Part shown: positions 35,690 to 45,477 of the stretch, piece after piece
Numbering within the stretch: the first letter of the stretch is position 1
How the letters are laid out: each line of letters starts with the position of its first letter
NCBI RefSeq assembly: GCF_016429015.1
Contig: NZ_JAELTU010000021.1
Span: forward strand, 1-64,000
Origin: Rhizobium sp. ASV20
Lineage (GTDB): Bacteria; Pseudomonadota; Alphaproteobacteria; Rhizobiales; Rhizobiaceae
Length of the DNA: 64,000 bases
Direction: 5' to 3'
Position numbers and translations under genes: made by a program
The notes under the pieces: generated by a model
What the model was told of the DNA's origin: nothing
Databases searched by the model: none
What the model saw: only the letters and a program-made list of their open reading frames with translations

Positions 35690-36832
35690 ATGCGGAAATG
35701 GGCGGTGGTTTTACCCTTGGTTGTCATCAGTGCCTGTGCCAGGCCGTCAGACGGACCAAGCGCCCTCAATATTCGCAATGCCACGATGCCAGACACGCAG
35801 CGAAAGATCCCGGTCGTTCCGCTCTCCCAGGCTCCAATGGGCGCGCAGGTTGCGGTGCCATCCTACCTGCCGACCGATCAGGGGCTTGCTCGCTTCCGCT
35901 CAGGCGGCTTTTCGGATGCACGGCTGCGTCCCGGCGACGTGTTCGACGTCACCGTGCTCGACACGGGCGAGGATGGATTGCTGTCCGCCACACAAAGCAA
36001 GTCGCTCAATCTCGGCCGCTTTACCGTCGACTCGCGTGGTTTTGTGACCATGCCCTACGTCGGCAAGCAGCGTGTCATTGATTCCAGCCCGGAGGCTCTG
36101 CAATCCCAGATTGTCACGGCGCTCAAAGGTTCATCCGTCAACCCTCAGGCCGTCGTGACGGTCGTTGACAAGCCGTCCAGTGCGGTTACGGTCGATGGCA
36201 AGGTGCGCTCCGCTGGCCGTTTCCCGTTGACGGCCCGCAAGGAGCGAGTGCTCGATGTCATTGCTCTTGCCGGCGGTGCATCGTCTTCACCGGGTAATAC
36301 GACGGTGACGCTGACCCGTGGATCGCAAAGGGGGACGGCGCCCTTGGATCGTATCCAGCAAGACGACAGGCAGAATATTCGTCTCCTGCCGGGTGACCAG
36401 GTATTCGTCAACGGCGCTTCCCAGAGTTTTACCGCCCTCGGTGCGTTCAAGAGTGTTGGCGAATTCCCGCTCGAACCCGGCCAAACCACGTTGGCGCAGG
36501 CGCTAGCCCGCGCAGGCGGCCTGCTTGACGATCGAGCAGACTCCCGCAATTTCTATCTTTTCCGGAACCAGAAAGCCTATTCGCAGGTTGCGCCAATGAC
36601 TGCCAAGGGGGGCAGCGTTCCGACCATCGTTTCGGTCAGGCCCATTATCTACAGCGTCAATCTGAAGGAAGTCTCCAACTTCGTGCTGATGCAGCAGTTC
36701 AAGATGCAGGATGGGGATACGATTTACGCCAGTAACGCAGACATGGTCGATGCCGCCAAGTTGTTGACCGTCTATCAAAAGAGCGTGCCGACCGCAGCGG
36801 CACCGCAGCCAGGAAGCTCGGTCGCAAACTGA
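35690..36832 (+). CDS. Polysaccharide export lipoprotein (Wza/GumB-like, SLBB)
   Basis: 380 residues. The start at 35690 is set by GAAGGAGA upstream and by the lipoprotein signal MRKWAVVLPLVVISAC (lipobox VISAC). The Poly_export domain (about 75-190, LRPGDVFDVTVLDTGEDG, GFVTMPYVGKQRV) is followed by two SLBB-like beta-grasp segments (VTVDGKVRSAGRFPLTARK; TALGAFKSVGEFPLEPGQ). Wza relatives form an outer-membrane pore for glycans. No other export genes are adjacent. It ends 19 bp from the convergent tagE kinase gene at the edge of a T6SS locus lacking tssJ. Confidence 0.88.
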   Translation: MRKWAVVLPLVVISACARPSDGPSALNIRNATMPDTQRKIPVVPLSQAPMGAQVAVPSYLPTDQGLARFRSGGFSDARLRPGDVFDVTVLDTGEDGLLSATQSKSLNLGRFTVDSRGFVTMPYVGKQRVIDSSPEALQSQIVTALKGSSVNPQAVVTVVDKPSSAVTVDGKVRSAGRFPLTARKERVLDVIALAGGASSSPGNTTVTLTRGSQRGTAPLDRIQQDDRQNIRLLPGDQVFVNGASQSFTALGAFKSVGEFPLEPGQTTLAQALARAGGLLDDRADSRNFYLFRNQKAYSQVAPMTAKGGSVPTIVSVRPIIYSVNLKEVSNFVLMQQFKMQDGDTIYASNADMVDAAKLLTVYQKSVPTAAAPQPGSSVAN

Positions 36833-36851
36833 TTTGAATAGGAGCGAGGCT

Positions 36852-37751
36852 TTACTCGATCAAGGCAAGCGCGGCCACCGCACTCGGCGGCCTCTGACAA
36901 GGGTCGGGTGCACTGAGCCGTTGCGCGAGGAAGTCGAGCGGCTCGATCGCGTCATCATCGCTGCTGCAATGCTCGACAAGCATCTTCAGGACACGTCCGG
37001 CTGCGTAGAGATCAGCGCTGAATTGCATGGTCGCATCGGCGGAAACCTCCGGTGCGATAAACCCTGGCGTCCCCGCCTTGGCGATATCGAGATCATTGGG
37101 TCGGATTGTGCAAGGCACCATCGTACCAAAATCGGCGATCTTCAGCTGCGCATCATCGTCGAGCAATAGGTTGGCCGGCGAAATATCGCCGTGGACATAG
37201 CCGGCATCATGGATCGCGCCCAGGCCGAGGAGCAGGGATTTGGCGATGGCCCTAACATTCGTCGCCGCAACAGAACCCTCGGCCAGCCGCTGCGCCAGGG
37301 ATGGTCCAACCCATTCCATGATGATCGCCGGGCGCCCGTCGGATAATCGGATGGCACACTGGGTCACGACAAGATTGCCGTTTGACACCGTCATGCCTAT
37401 GCGGGCTTCTCGTAGCAAAAGCGCTCTTGCTGTTGCCGCATTGGTCCGGTCGCGCACAATTGTTTTCATGGCGTGGAGAGTTCCGAGATCACGATGACGC
37501 AGTCGGCTGATTTCCGTCCGCTCAGTGTGGTGCACCACCGCTTCAACGAGAAAGGTGTTCCCAAGGAAGTCTGCGTCGTCGCTCGGCCAACGCGATAATC
37601 GCCGATCCAGCGCGTCACGCAGTTGATCGATCAGGAGATCGCGGACCTCAGCCGGTCGTTCCGTCTCGCCGTCGCGGACAAGAAGATCGAGCAGCTCGGC
37701 AAATCGGCATGCGATCCTCCTCATATCCTCCGTGCTTGGACTTCTGTTCAT
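36852..37751 (-). CDS. tagE: T6SS-associated Ser/Thr protein kinase TagE/PpkA
   Basis: 299 residues. Kinase landmarks: ATP-binding Lys in LHAMKTIV (about 95), catalytic loop HGDISPANLLLDD (about 187, Gly in place of the usual Arg of HRD), DFG in KIADFGTM (about 205), and the activation-segment end GTPGFIAPEV. It is shorter than many PpkA proteins and has no membrane segment or periplasmic sensor. In imp-type T6SS this kinase phosphorylates components such as TssL or Fha to switch on assembly; the target here is inferred. It is the last gene of the leftward operon and overlaps tagF-pppA by 4 bp. Confidence 0.9.
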   Translation of the reverse strand: MNRSPSTEDMRRIACRFAELLDLLVRDGETERPAEVRDLLIDQLRDALDRRLSRWPSDDADFLGNTFLVEAVVHHTERTEISRLRHRDLGTLHAMKTIVRDRTNAATARALLLREARIGMTVSNGNLVVTQCAIRLSDGRPAIIMEWVGPSLAQRLAEGSVAATNVRAIAKSLLLGLGAIHDAGYVHGDISPANLLLDDDAQLKIADFGTMVPCTIRPNDLDIAKAGTPGFIAPEVSADATMQFSADLYAAGRVLKMLVEHCSSDDDAIEPLDFLAQRLSAPDPCQRPPSAVAALALIE

Positions 37752-39115
37752 GATATGCCGACGACGATGACGCTGACATTGTCACGGCAGTTGGCGATGA
37801 GGGCTTCCTGGATCAGTGCCTCGGCCGTCTGTTCAAGCGCCGTCTCGATCACGACCTCGGCAACCATGCGATCGGTCAGGATACGCGAGAGGGGACCGCT
37901 GGCAAGCAGAAGGCGGTCACCAGGCTGTAGCTGTTCACGAACAGTGTCCACGGCAAAGTGTTCCTTCAACCCCAACCCTCGTCCGAGCCTCCTGCGAAGA
38001 CCGATGTCGAGATGGTCCTGGGTCAACATCCGCATCATGCCTTCGCGCAAAAGATAACTGCGGGCATCTCCAGCCCAAATGGCTGCAAATTCGCCATCCA
38101 ACAGCGCCGCTGCAATGACGCTGGCCGCAGGTGCCTCCTTCTCCGGATTCGCGTTCTTGGCGCGCAGGATTGCGTGAGCATGGCTAAGCTTGCTCTTAAT
38201 GTCCTGCACCAATGCCTGAAGCGTCTCACGCCGAGGAATGGCGGCGAGGATCCCTGTTGTTATCCGGCTGGCTTCGATGGCATCGATACCGTCTCCGACA
38301 CCATCGGCAATTGCGAAGATCTGCGCTGCGTTGTTCACAAGCACGCAATCGGCGTTCAAGGAGAACCGTGTGCCTGGATGACTCGCCTGGCTGTGCGAAA
38401 TCGTCCACGTCGGGCGGTCTAGCGCTGCCGTTCGCCTCGTCTCGATCGCAGCAGTCGCTACGGGGCGCAAGGGCGGCTCCGCGGTTGCGGGCGTGTCGAG
38501 GGCGTCTCTCGTAACAAGCTTCACGAAATCATCTGGCATTGGGGCTGCCATGGTACGGAAGCCGCTGCCGCGTCGCGTGCCAGGATTGATGCGCCACCAG
38601 AGTGAGGCCGGACTGTCGTCAGTGGACACCGCCATACGCTTGTCAACGAATGGCGGCCGAAGCCGTTTGATACCTTCGATGAAATGTTGCATGTCGAAAT
38701 CGGTCTTGTGCGAGGTTTCCGCCAAGGCTTCAGCGGCCTGAAACCAGCCGTCATCTTCACAAAGATCGCGCAATTCTCCGGAGAAGTGCTGCAATTGGAC
38801 GGCGATAATCAAGGGGAAGCTTCGCCCGACGCGATCGCGGCTGGGAAGAAGAACGCCTGCTATGGTAGATGGAGCCCAAATTCCTTTGCCGACGACAAAA
38901 CGCCAGGCCTTCGTTGCATGAAACAAGCGACGCCAGTCCGATCCCAACCGAGCCTCAAGCGCGATCAGGCCATTTTGGACCCACCGGTCGAGTTCGCTTT
39001 TAAGACGCGAGCCGAGTGCCGACGAGATGAAATCACCATGGGTCGGCAACTTTCCGAAAAAGCCGATTGGATCGGCTTGCATCGATGATTGCGTACGGGC
39101 GAGCGGTTCGTTCAT
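37748..39115 (-). CDS. tagF: Fused TagF-PppA: T6SS repressor and PP2C phosphatase
   Basis: 455 residues. The N-terminal TagF/ImpM domain (about 15-220: GFFGKLPTHGDFISSAL, RVGRSFPLIIAV, SPASLWWRINPG) is fused to a PP2C phosphatase (about 235-455: FAIADGVGDGIDA, AAIWAGDARSYLL, RDNVSVIVV, carrying the metal-binding Asps). The frame runs 109 codons further upstream but over tssM, so the ATG at 39115, 10 bp after the tssM stop, is used. PppA reverses TagE phosphorylation and TagF blocks assembly post-translationally. This fusion is known from Agrobacterium-type systems. Confidence 0.92.
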   Translation of the reverse strand: MNEPLARTQSSMQADPIGFFGKLPTHGDFISSALGSRLKSELDRWVQNGLIALEARLGSDWRRLFHATKAWRFVVGKGIWAPSTIAGVLLPSRDRVGRSFPLIIAVQLQHFSGELRDLCEDDGWFQAAEALAETSHKTDFDMQHFIEGIKRLRPPFVDKRMAVSTDDSPASLWWRINPGTRRGSGFRTMAAPMPDDFVKLVTRDALDTPATAEPPLRPVATAAIETRRTAALDRPTWTISHSQASHPGTRFSLNADCVLVNNAAQIFAIADGVGDGIDAIEASRITTGILAAIPRRETLQALVQDIKSKLSHAHAILRAKNANPEKEAPAASVIAAALLDGEFAAIWAGDARSYLLREGMMRMLTQDHLDIGLRRRLGRGLGLKEHFAVDTVREQLQPGDRLLLASGPLSRILTDRMVAEVVIETALEQTAEALIQEALIANCRDNVSVIVVGIS

Positions 39116-39125
39116 CGCGGGACCG

Positions 39126-42100
39126 TCAGAATTGCGCCGGACAGCTGAAGTCGGACAATGCCGGAAGCCGGAAGGGGTTGAGCACAGATCCGAACTGTAC
39201 GTCGAATTCCGCTGTCTGACCCTTGTCTTCGAATTTGGCGCGGAAAAGATCGGGGGCCTGAACCGTGACCTGGGCAGCATCGAACAAGCGGAAGGGTGAC
39301 CAGTCTCCACTTTGCGTGATGGCCGGCTGCAGGTCTCCGGGGAAAAATCTGACCTTTGATTGGTTCTCGGCGCCAGCCGGCGGCCAGGCGATGGATTTCG
39401 GCACGACCTGGCCATGATTGTAAAGAACGTGCTCGCCGACAATATCGACCATCACCGCATTGGCGGTATCCGACAAGGAGACTGGCTTGATATTGATCGC
39501 TATCGCCGGCTTTTCGCTTCCTGCGGGGAAGAAGGCATGCTCGATCTTGCTGGCATTTTCGAACTGCGCGATTGCCTGGCTCGGAATGCTGTCGCCACCG
39601 AAGGTCCCACGCCAACCCCAGGGCTGGGCACTGGTATCGACAAATGCTTCCAGGCGATTCTTGAAAAAGCTTTGAAACAGCCCCTGCGGTCCGAACAGAC
39701 GGACGAAGTCCGCCATGGCTATATCCTGACGGGAGGACCGATCGAACGGGTATCGTCCAGTGACGATGCGAGCACATAGATCGGCGCCTTCGCTTGCCCA
39801 GAGATCATTGACATGAACGCGCGCAGCCTTGACCGCCAGTGAGCCAATATCGGTCGCGACCGCAACCATCCATGCGTCTGCCGGGGCCGGGAGCCCACGC
39901 GCCTGCTGCACAAGATCCTGGTTGGCGTTGGCAAGTTGACCGCCGGCGTCAAAAACGCGGGCGACATCTGCCGTCGAGTTTGCAGCGCGAGAGAGCTGGC
40001 CGTAGATGTTCTGCAGGATTGGTTGCAGGCTCTGGATCTGCGACCGCGGCTTTCCGCTGCCATCGCTTGCCTGACCGTCTTGAGATACTGCCGGTGTGTT
40101 GGCGGTATTCGCCTCGAGTGCGGCCCGCAACGAACCATAGGGATCCGGCGCATTCGCAGCGCTTGCCGTAAGAGCCGACGTCACAGCGTCCGGAGCATCG
40201 CCAAGCGACGCCACGTCGCCACCCGCCACCGGCCGCAGATCCGTCGCTGCTGCAATGGACTTCAGCATGATTTCAACGGGGTTCGGACCTGTAGCAAGGA
40301 TACGTGTTGTTTCTGTTGCGTCGGCAAGGTTGCTCGACGGACGTATCTGGAGGTCTGCGAGGAGTGTGGTCCATCTTTGCTGGAATGCGTCGAAATAGAG
40401 CTGAAGCACCGCCTGGGAAATTGCATCAGTGGTCATTGTCTGCGAGGGGGCGCTGCCATCACCGCGCACCCATTGCTCCTTGAGCGCCTCTGTCGCGGCA
40501 GCGGCAACCATCGGAAGGACCACATCGCGATAACCTCTACCAGTGTAGATTCCTGGAATGCCATCGCGCAGGCTCGCCTTGGATTTGCGCTGGAAGATCT
40601 GGGAGCCGAGCGGGCCCAATGCGTCCGCAGGAAGCCAGGGAGCAAGCTGGCGAGCCTGTCGGGAGTGGGTCACGATATCATAGGCGCGCGCCGCCAGGCT
40701 TTGGTTGTGGATCGCGTCCCGAGCCTTGGCGATCAGATTGGTGTCGAGCTCGATTGCCGGCAGGCTGCCGCGGGCCATCGCGTCGACATGGGTGAGAAGT
40801 GCCTTGCGCGCCGCAGAGCGTCCTTCGCCAGGATAGAGCGCTGCAAATAAATCCTCAGATTGCTGCGAGACGAAATCCCTGTCGATCGGCCCCAGGCCGC
40901 CGAGCATTCCGTAGAGTTTCAAGGCGTCGAACGTCCGTGGCACATCCGATGTCTGTCCGAGCTCTTTGTGGAGCGCAACCAGCATGCGCGGAAGCAAAAG
41001 CGTGTTCAAGGCTCGCCGATAGGCGACGCGCTGACGACTGGCGATCTTGTCTTCCTGGTCGAGGCCGAAACTGATCGGCCAGACGCGCGCCTCGTCAAAG
41101 CCCCCGGTGACGGCGCGCAGGCTATCGAGTGCCGGGAGCACACGCAGGAAATCGGCGTCGGCGACATCTCGCACCGGAATGCCTGCCACCAGCTTTTCGT
41201 AAGTGTCGATACGCCGCTCGGCTGCTGCGATCGCACGTGAATTCTGCAGGTAGCTCATTGTCCAGCCGGTAAAGACAATGGCGAGGGCGAGAGTGGCTGC
41301 ACCATAGGCAATTCGTCTGATCATGGCTTGCCGGCCTGACAGGCGCCTATCGCGAGCAACCAGTGAGGCTTCGCCAAAGATCACTTCCTTGAAGAGACGC
41401 GACAGGAAATAGCTGCGACGCGCGCGCGGGGTATCGATCTCCCGACTTTGTGTTCCGGACGCGAAATAGACGCCGCGCACCAGTGGGGCCTCGACAAGAC
41501 TGGAGGATGAGCAAAGCTCTGTCAGCAGCTCCTGCAGGCGTTCGCCCAATGATGCAAGTTCGGCCGGGAAGCGGAACATGCGGCCGCGAACCTCGACGTT
41601 CGGCTCCTGCTGCAGGCGCTCGATCAGCATGGCATCGACCCGCTGTTGCAGGAGCGCAAACTCCTCCATGAAGCGTTCGGGCAGACGCTGCCCCTTGTAG
41701 CTTTCTTCGAGATCGAATGTCGTGCCCCAGACCTGCTCGCGATCAGTCTTGCCCAGGCCATCGAAGAATTCGACAAAGCCGGTCAGAAGATCGGCCTTTG
41801 TCAGGACGATGTAAACGGGGACGCGTGCATGCAGGAATTCGTCAAGCTCGGCAAGGCGCTTGCGAATGGAGCGCACCTCTTCGAGCTGTGCCTCGTGCTC
41901 GCGACCCAGAAGGTCTCCAATCGAGAGCGTGACGAGGGCGCCATTGATCGGTTGCGAGCGGCGATATTTCCGCAAAAGTCCGAGGAAGCCCTCCCACCCG
42001 GCCTTTGCCGCGCCATTCAGGTCATCCTGCGTTGTGTAGCGGCCGGCAGTGTCGATGAGGATTGCCTCGTCCGCGAACCACCAATTGCAGTTGCGCGTGC

Positions 42101-42611
42101 CGCCGGCTCCCTGGACGGAGCTGCTTCCCATGGCATCGCCAAGCGGGAACTTCAACCCGGAATTGGTGAGAGCCGTCGTCTTTCCTGATCCTGGCGCGCC
42201 GAAAATGACATACCAGGGGAGCTCATAGATGTAACCGAAGCGCTTCTTGCTGATCCGGCGCAGCAGCAGCAAGGCTTCCTTCAAGCGGCCATGGATTTCA
42301 CCCACTTCCGCCTGCTGGCTGGCCGCGTCATCGGCAAGGCCTTCCAGGAGTGCTGCGTCGCGTCTTCGGGCGCGCAGTGTCGAGATCAGAAGGTAGGCCA
42401 GCCAGATTGCTATGACCGCCCCGATCGCCATCATGCGGACGCTGGCGCTGGTCAGCGGCCTGAAGCTGCCATAACCGGCCATCGAGCCATAGAACCAGAT
42501 GACCACGCAGATTGCCACGACCCAGATCAGTGATAGGAAACGCTGCCCCAGAAGGCCGGCATAGGCCGAGACATAGGACCGAAGCGTATAAAACGCGCCA
42601 AGCGGGTTCAT
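39126..42611 (-). CDS. tssM: T6SS inner-membrane anchor TssM (IcmF)
   Basis: 1,161 residues, full length. Two membrane helices lie near the N-terminus (about 25-42 and 58-78) and one near 435-455 (AYGAATLALAIVFTGWTMSY). A cytoplasmic nucleotide-binding domain lies between, with Walker A GAPGSGKTT at 138-146 and Walker B in AILIDTAGRYTT. A long periplasmic part ends in the IcmF C-terminal domain. With TssL it forms the envelope-spanning complex. Walker A is intact, as in Agrobacterium, so ATP binding is likely functional. It overlaps tssL by 4 bp. Confidence 0.96.
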   Translation of the reverse strand: MNPLGAFYTLRSYVSAYAGLLGQRFLSLIWVVAICVVIWFYGSMAGYGSFRPLTSASVRMMAIGAVIAIWLAYLLISTLRARRRDAALLEGLADDAASQQAEVGEIHGRLKEALLLLRRISKKRFGYIYELPWYVIFGAPGSGKTTALTNSGLKFPLGDAMGSSSVQGAGGTRNCNWWFADEAILIDTAGRYTTQDDLNGAAKAGWEGFLGLLRKYRRSQPINGALVTLSIGDLLGREHEAQLEEVRSIRKRLAELDEFLHARVPVYIVLTKADLLTGFVEFFDGLGKTDREQVWGTTFDLEESYKGQRLPERFMEEFALLQQRVDAMLIERLQQEPNVEVRGRMFRFPAELASLGERLQELLTELCSSSSLVEAPLVRGVYFASGTQSREIDTPRARRSYFLSRLFKEVIFGEASLVARDRRLSGRQAMIRRIAYGAATLALAIVFTGWTMSYLQNSRAIAAAERRIDTYEKLVAGIPVRDVADADFLRVLPALDSLRAVTGGFDEARVWPISFGLDQEDKIASRQRVAYRRALNTLLLPRMLVALHKELGQTSDVPRTFDALKLYGMLGGLGPIDRDFVSQQSEDLFAALYPGEGRSAARKALLTHVDAMARGSLPAIELDTNLIAKARDAIHNQSLAARAYDIVTHSRQARQLAPWLPADALGPLGSQIFQRKSKASLRDGIPGIYTGRGYRDVVLPMVAAAATEALKEQWVRGDGSAPSQTMTTDAISQAVLQLYFDAFQQRWTTLLADLQIRPSSNLADATETTRILATGPNPVEIMLKSIAAATDLRPVAGGDVASLGDAPDAVTSALTASAANAPDPYGSLRAALEANTANTPAVSQDGQASDGSGKPRSQIQSLQPILQNIYGQLSRAANSTADVARVFDAGGQLANANQDLVQQARGLPAPADAWMVAVATDIGSLAVKAARVHVNDLWASEGADLCARIVTGRYPFDRSSRQDIAMADFVRLFGPQGLFQSFFKNRLEAFVDTSAQPWGWRGTFGGDSIPSQAIAQFENASKIEHAFFPAGSEKPAIAINIKPVSLSDTANAVMVDIVGEHVLYNHGQVVPKSIAWPPAGAENQSKVRFFPGDLQPAITQSGDWSPFRLFDAAQVTVQAPDLFRAKFEDKGQTAEFDVQFGSVLNPFRLPALSDFSCPAQF

Positions 42612-44140
42612 CGGGCTCCCCCTGTCGTCGTGTCGGATTTCGCCGGCGGGCTGCCGACCTGAGCCGGGGGTGTCGCCTGCGGATTAAGCGCGGCATCATC
42701 GAGGTGCTGTGTCGGGTCAGTCAGAACCAGGATCTCGGTTCGGCGATTTGCCTCGCGTCCCTCCTGAGTGTCGTTACTTGCGAGCGGATCGCTGTCGGCG
42801 CGTCCCTCGGTCAGGATGGCATCCTTGCCGGTATAGGCGGCAAGGATATCGCCGACGGCGCGGGCACGCGCCTCCGAAAGGTGCCAGTTTGACGGAAATT
42901 GTGCGGTGCGGATCGGCACATTGTCGGTATAGCCAACGACAACGGCACGGAATTTTTCCGAAGCCAATGCCCCACCGATGCGCTGGAGGAGATCGCGAAA
43001 CTTCGCGCTGACTTCGGCGCTTCCCGTGTCGAAGAGGCCGGAATTGTTGATGCGGACCAACAGTCGTCCATTCGAATTCGAAAGCGTGACCAGTTTGCGG
43101 TCGACCTCCGGCTGCAGGAAGGCGAGCAGGTTGTCGAGGGGGGTGGGCTCCGGCTTGATCGCTGGTAGCGGTGCCTCCAGCTGTTTTTTCGCCGGCGGAG
43201 GTGCCTGAGCGACGATTTCCCTAGGCTTTGGCGTGTCGATCAGAACACTCGGCGTATCGCGCGGCGGCAGGTTGGCAAGGCGATCGAAAGTCACGTCCGA
43301 TGCATTGTTGAGCGAGAGCGTGAAGAACATGTAGCCAAGGGCAAACAGAAGCGCGAGCATGGACAGGATCGTCCAAAGTGCAACCGCCGTGCGCAACGGC
43401 TTGTGGCGCGCGGAAACACCGCGCCAATGCGGCGACAACTCGCGCTCGAAGACACCGTATTGGCCGAGCAGGGTCTTGTAGAGACCCTCGCGGATCCGTC
43501 CGAGTTCCAGCGATCCGCGCGGCGAAACGCGTGTGCGGCCTTCGAAGGCCAGTGACAGGCAAAGATAGATGAGAAGCAGCAGATCCTTGTTGGCACCCGG
43601 GCTCTGCTGGAAATGATCGAGGAGATCGAAGACCCGATCGCCACCGGTGACATCCATATGAAAGGTCGAGACCAGGCCCGAGCGCGCCCAGCCGGCCCGC
43701 ACCCCCCAATATTTGCTCAGAACCACGTCATCGACAGTTGCACAGATGACATAATGCGCTGCGCGCGCCCGCTCCAGACTGATCCTGGCACTTGCAAGAT
43801 CACGTTCATAGCGCCCGACCGCCTCGATCGTCACCCGTCTGAGCTCGGCGATGTCGGGCTGTTCTTCGGTATTGCGCAAACTATGGGCGAGATTGAGCAG
43901 CGGCGCTGCCGAGCGGATGATCGTTGGAACGTCGTCACCGCCGAAACGAAAGCCGCGGATGAGTGTATCGACGGACCAGCCACCGCTCGTCTCTCCAGTC
44001 TCGCGATCCGGCGGCCGGTCCAGCTCCGCGTCCAGAATATCGGCCATCTTGCGCGCGGTGTCGTTCTTGCGCGCGCCGTCTTCGGTCAGTTCGATGATCG
44101 TTGGCAGCTCGTGCCAGGGTGTCGAGCGGGGTGTGTTCAT
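42608..44140 (-). CDS. tssL: T6SS inner-membrane protein TssL with C-terminal OmpA-like domain
   Basis: 510 residues. The cytoplasmic DotU/TssL domain covers about 70-245 (AAPLLNLAHSLRNTEEQ, DVVLSKYWG, GGDRVFDLLDHFQQSP). One membrane helix is at about 252-275 (ALWTILSMLALLFALGYMFF). A proline-rich linker follows, then an OmpA-like peptidoglycan-binding domain (about 350-480: GLFDTGSAEVSAKF, VVVGYTDNVPI, LSEARARAVGDIL, GREANRRTEIL). This extended TssL can bind the cell wall itself, which matters because no TagL or TssJ is present. In related systems TssL is a substrate of the TagE kinase. It overlaps tssK and tssM by 4 bp each. Confidence 0.95.
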   Translation of the reverse strand: MNTPRSTPWHELPTIIELTEDGARKNDTARKMADILDAELDRPPDRETGETSGGWSVDTLIRGFRFGGDDVPTIIRSAAPLLNLAHSLRNTEEQPDIAELRRVTIEAVGRYERDLASARISLERARAAHYVICATVDDVVLSKYWGVRAGWARSGLVSTFHMDVTGGDRVFDLLDHFQQSPGANKDLLLLIYLCLSLAFEGRTRVSPRGSLELGRIREGLYKTLLGQYGVFERELSPHWRGVSARHKPLRTAVALWTILSMLALLFALGYMFFTLSLNNASDVTFDRLANLPPRDTPSVLIDTPKPREIVAQAPPPAKKQLEAPLPAIKPEPTPLDNLLAFLQPEVDRKLVTLSNSNGRLLVRINNSGLFDTGSAEVSAKFRDLLQRIGGALASEKFRAVVVGYTDNVPIRTAQFPSNWHLSEARARAVGDILAAYTGKDAILTEGRADSDPLASNDTQEGREANRRTEILVLTDPTQHLDDAALNPQATPPAQVGSPPAKSDTTTGGAR

Positions 44141-45477
44141 TCTCTAAGCGCCCACAGTTCCATCTCCAGGCCGGGGAAGTCGCCCGCAAGATGCAGCGCA
44201 ATCGCGCCGGAGGTATCAAGCTGTTTCCAAAGAGGATTTTTTGTATCGAGCTCGAAATAAATCGTGCCGGATCGGTAGGGCAGCTGCCGCGGTAGGACAG
44301 GCAGCGGCCTGACGGGGATGCCCGGCAATGCGACATTAACAAGCTCTGCGATGCGCTCCACGGGGCCGATTTTGATCTGGGCAGGCAGCTTTCGGCGCAC
44401 ATCCTCGGCCGACATCTCCGCGCGGACGGCAAGCACGAAGCCCGCGTCCTTGAGAAGCGAGCGATCATTGATCGTACCGACACGAACATCGTGGCGCCGC
44501 TCGACGAGTTCTATCGCGACGGCCGCTTGCTCAAGAACCGCCGATAGAGACGCGCGAAGATCATTAAACACAGCCGCAAAAGTCGCCTTCAGATCATCGT
44601 GGCGATAGGGCGGAAAGTCGCTGGCACGTTTGCGGTCGGTCGTGAAGGTCGCAAGCTCGCCGGCGAGCTGGATGCATTCTTCGTAGAACGTCATCGGATG
44701 CAGGCGCGAAGCATTTGCAGCGATATGGCGCAGCATGGGGTCGGCGCGATTGAGGATATGCAGCAGAAAATAATCCCCCACTTCCGCGGTGCCGCGTACC
44801 GTGGGGTCGCCGATGCGTTCGGCGATCGCCTCGGCCCGGTGGCGGACGATGCCGAGCAATTCGGTGATGAGTTCGTTCAGCCGCGCTTCGGCGGCGCAAT
44901 TCAGCGAAGGGGCGATGTAGTCCGGATCGAGAATGACCGACCGGTCGGAACGAACCTCAATGATGCGCGCAAGGCCAATCAGATCGTAGCCGGAGAGTTC
45001 GTCGCCGGTCTTCAGGTAACGCAGGCTTAAGCGGCCGACATCAATCGGCGCCATGAAGTCGGTCTCCAGGTTCGCGTCCGGCGCCTCATATTGAGAGGCG
45101 GTGATACGAACACTGTTGCGCATGGCGCTGCCGTTCATGGCGACGTCGGCTCTGCCGGGCTGACGTGTCGGCAATGCCAGATAGATGATGGCGTTCTTCG
45201 TTGAATCGTCAAGCTCCAGTGGAGGCGGCAGATCCGCATCGATCGGCGCTTCAAACGGCGTGCCGTCGGGCAGTATGCCGCGCAGATTCGACAGCGCGAA
45301 TTGGCCGATCGCAAGCGCGCTGCGATCCATGCCGATCTCTGCAATACCCCAGGGGTAGGGTGCCAGCCCCCGCGCAGTCGTTCGGACCAGCCGCTCTGTC
45401 CAGCGGTCGGCCTGCTGAAAATGCTGCACGCGAAGGAACATGCCCTCGCTCCAAGCCACGCGATTTTCGTTCTTCAT
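44137..45477 (-). CDS. tssK: T6SS baseplate protein TssK
   Basis: 446 residues, normal for TssK. The N-terminal WSEGMFLRVQHFQQADRW is the family signature (W.eGmfL.PqHfq). Further conserved parts are IIYLALPT, GRLSLRYLKTGDELSGYDLI and LPGIPVRPLPVLPRQLPY. TssK trimers link the TssE/F/G wedge to the membrane complex. It overlaps fha upstream and tssL downstream by 4 bp each. Confidence 0.95.
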   Translation of the reverse strand: MKNENRVAWSEGMFLRVQHFQQADRWTERLVRTTARGLAPYPWGIAEIGMDRSALAIGQFALSNLRGILPDGTPFEAPIDADLPPPLELDDSTKNAIIYLALPTRQPGRADVAMNGSAMRNSVRITASQYEAPDANLETDFMAPIDVGRLSLRYLKTGDELSGYDLIGLARIIEVRSDRSVILDPDYIAPSLNCAAEARLNELITELLGIVRHRAEAIAERIGDPTVRGTAEVGDYFLLHILNRADPMLRHIAANASRLHPMTFYEECIQLAGELATFTTDRKRASDFPPYRHDDLKATFAAVFNDLRASLSAVLEQAAVAIELVERRHDVRVGTINDRSLLKDAGFVLAVRAEMSAEDVRRKLPAQIKIGPVERIAELVNVALPGIPVRPLPVLPRQLPYRSGTIYFELDTKNPLWKQLDTSGAIALHLAGDFPGLEMELWALRE

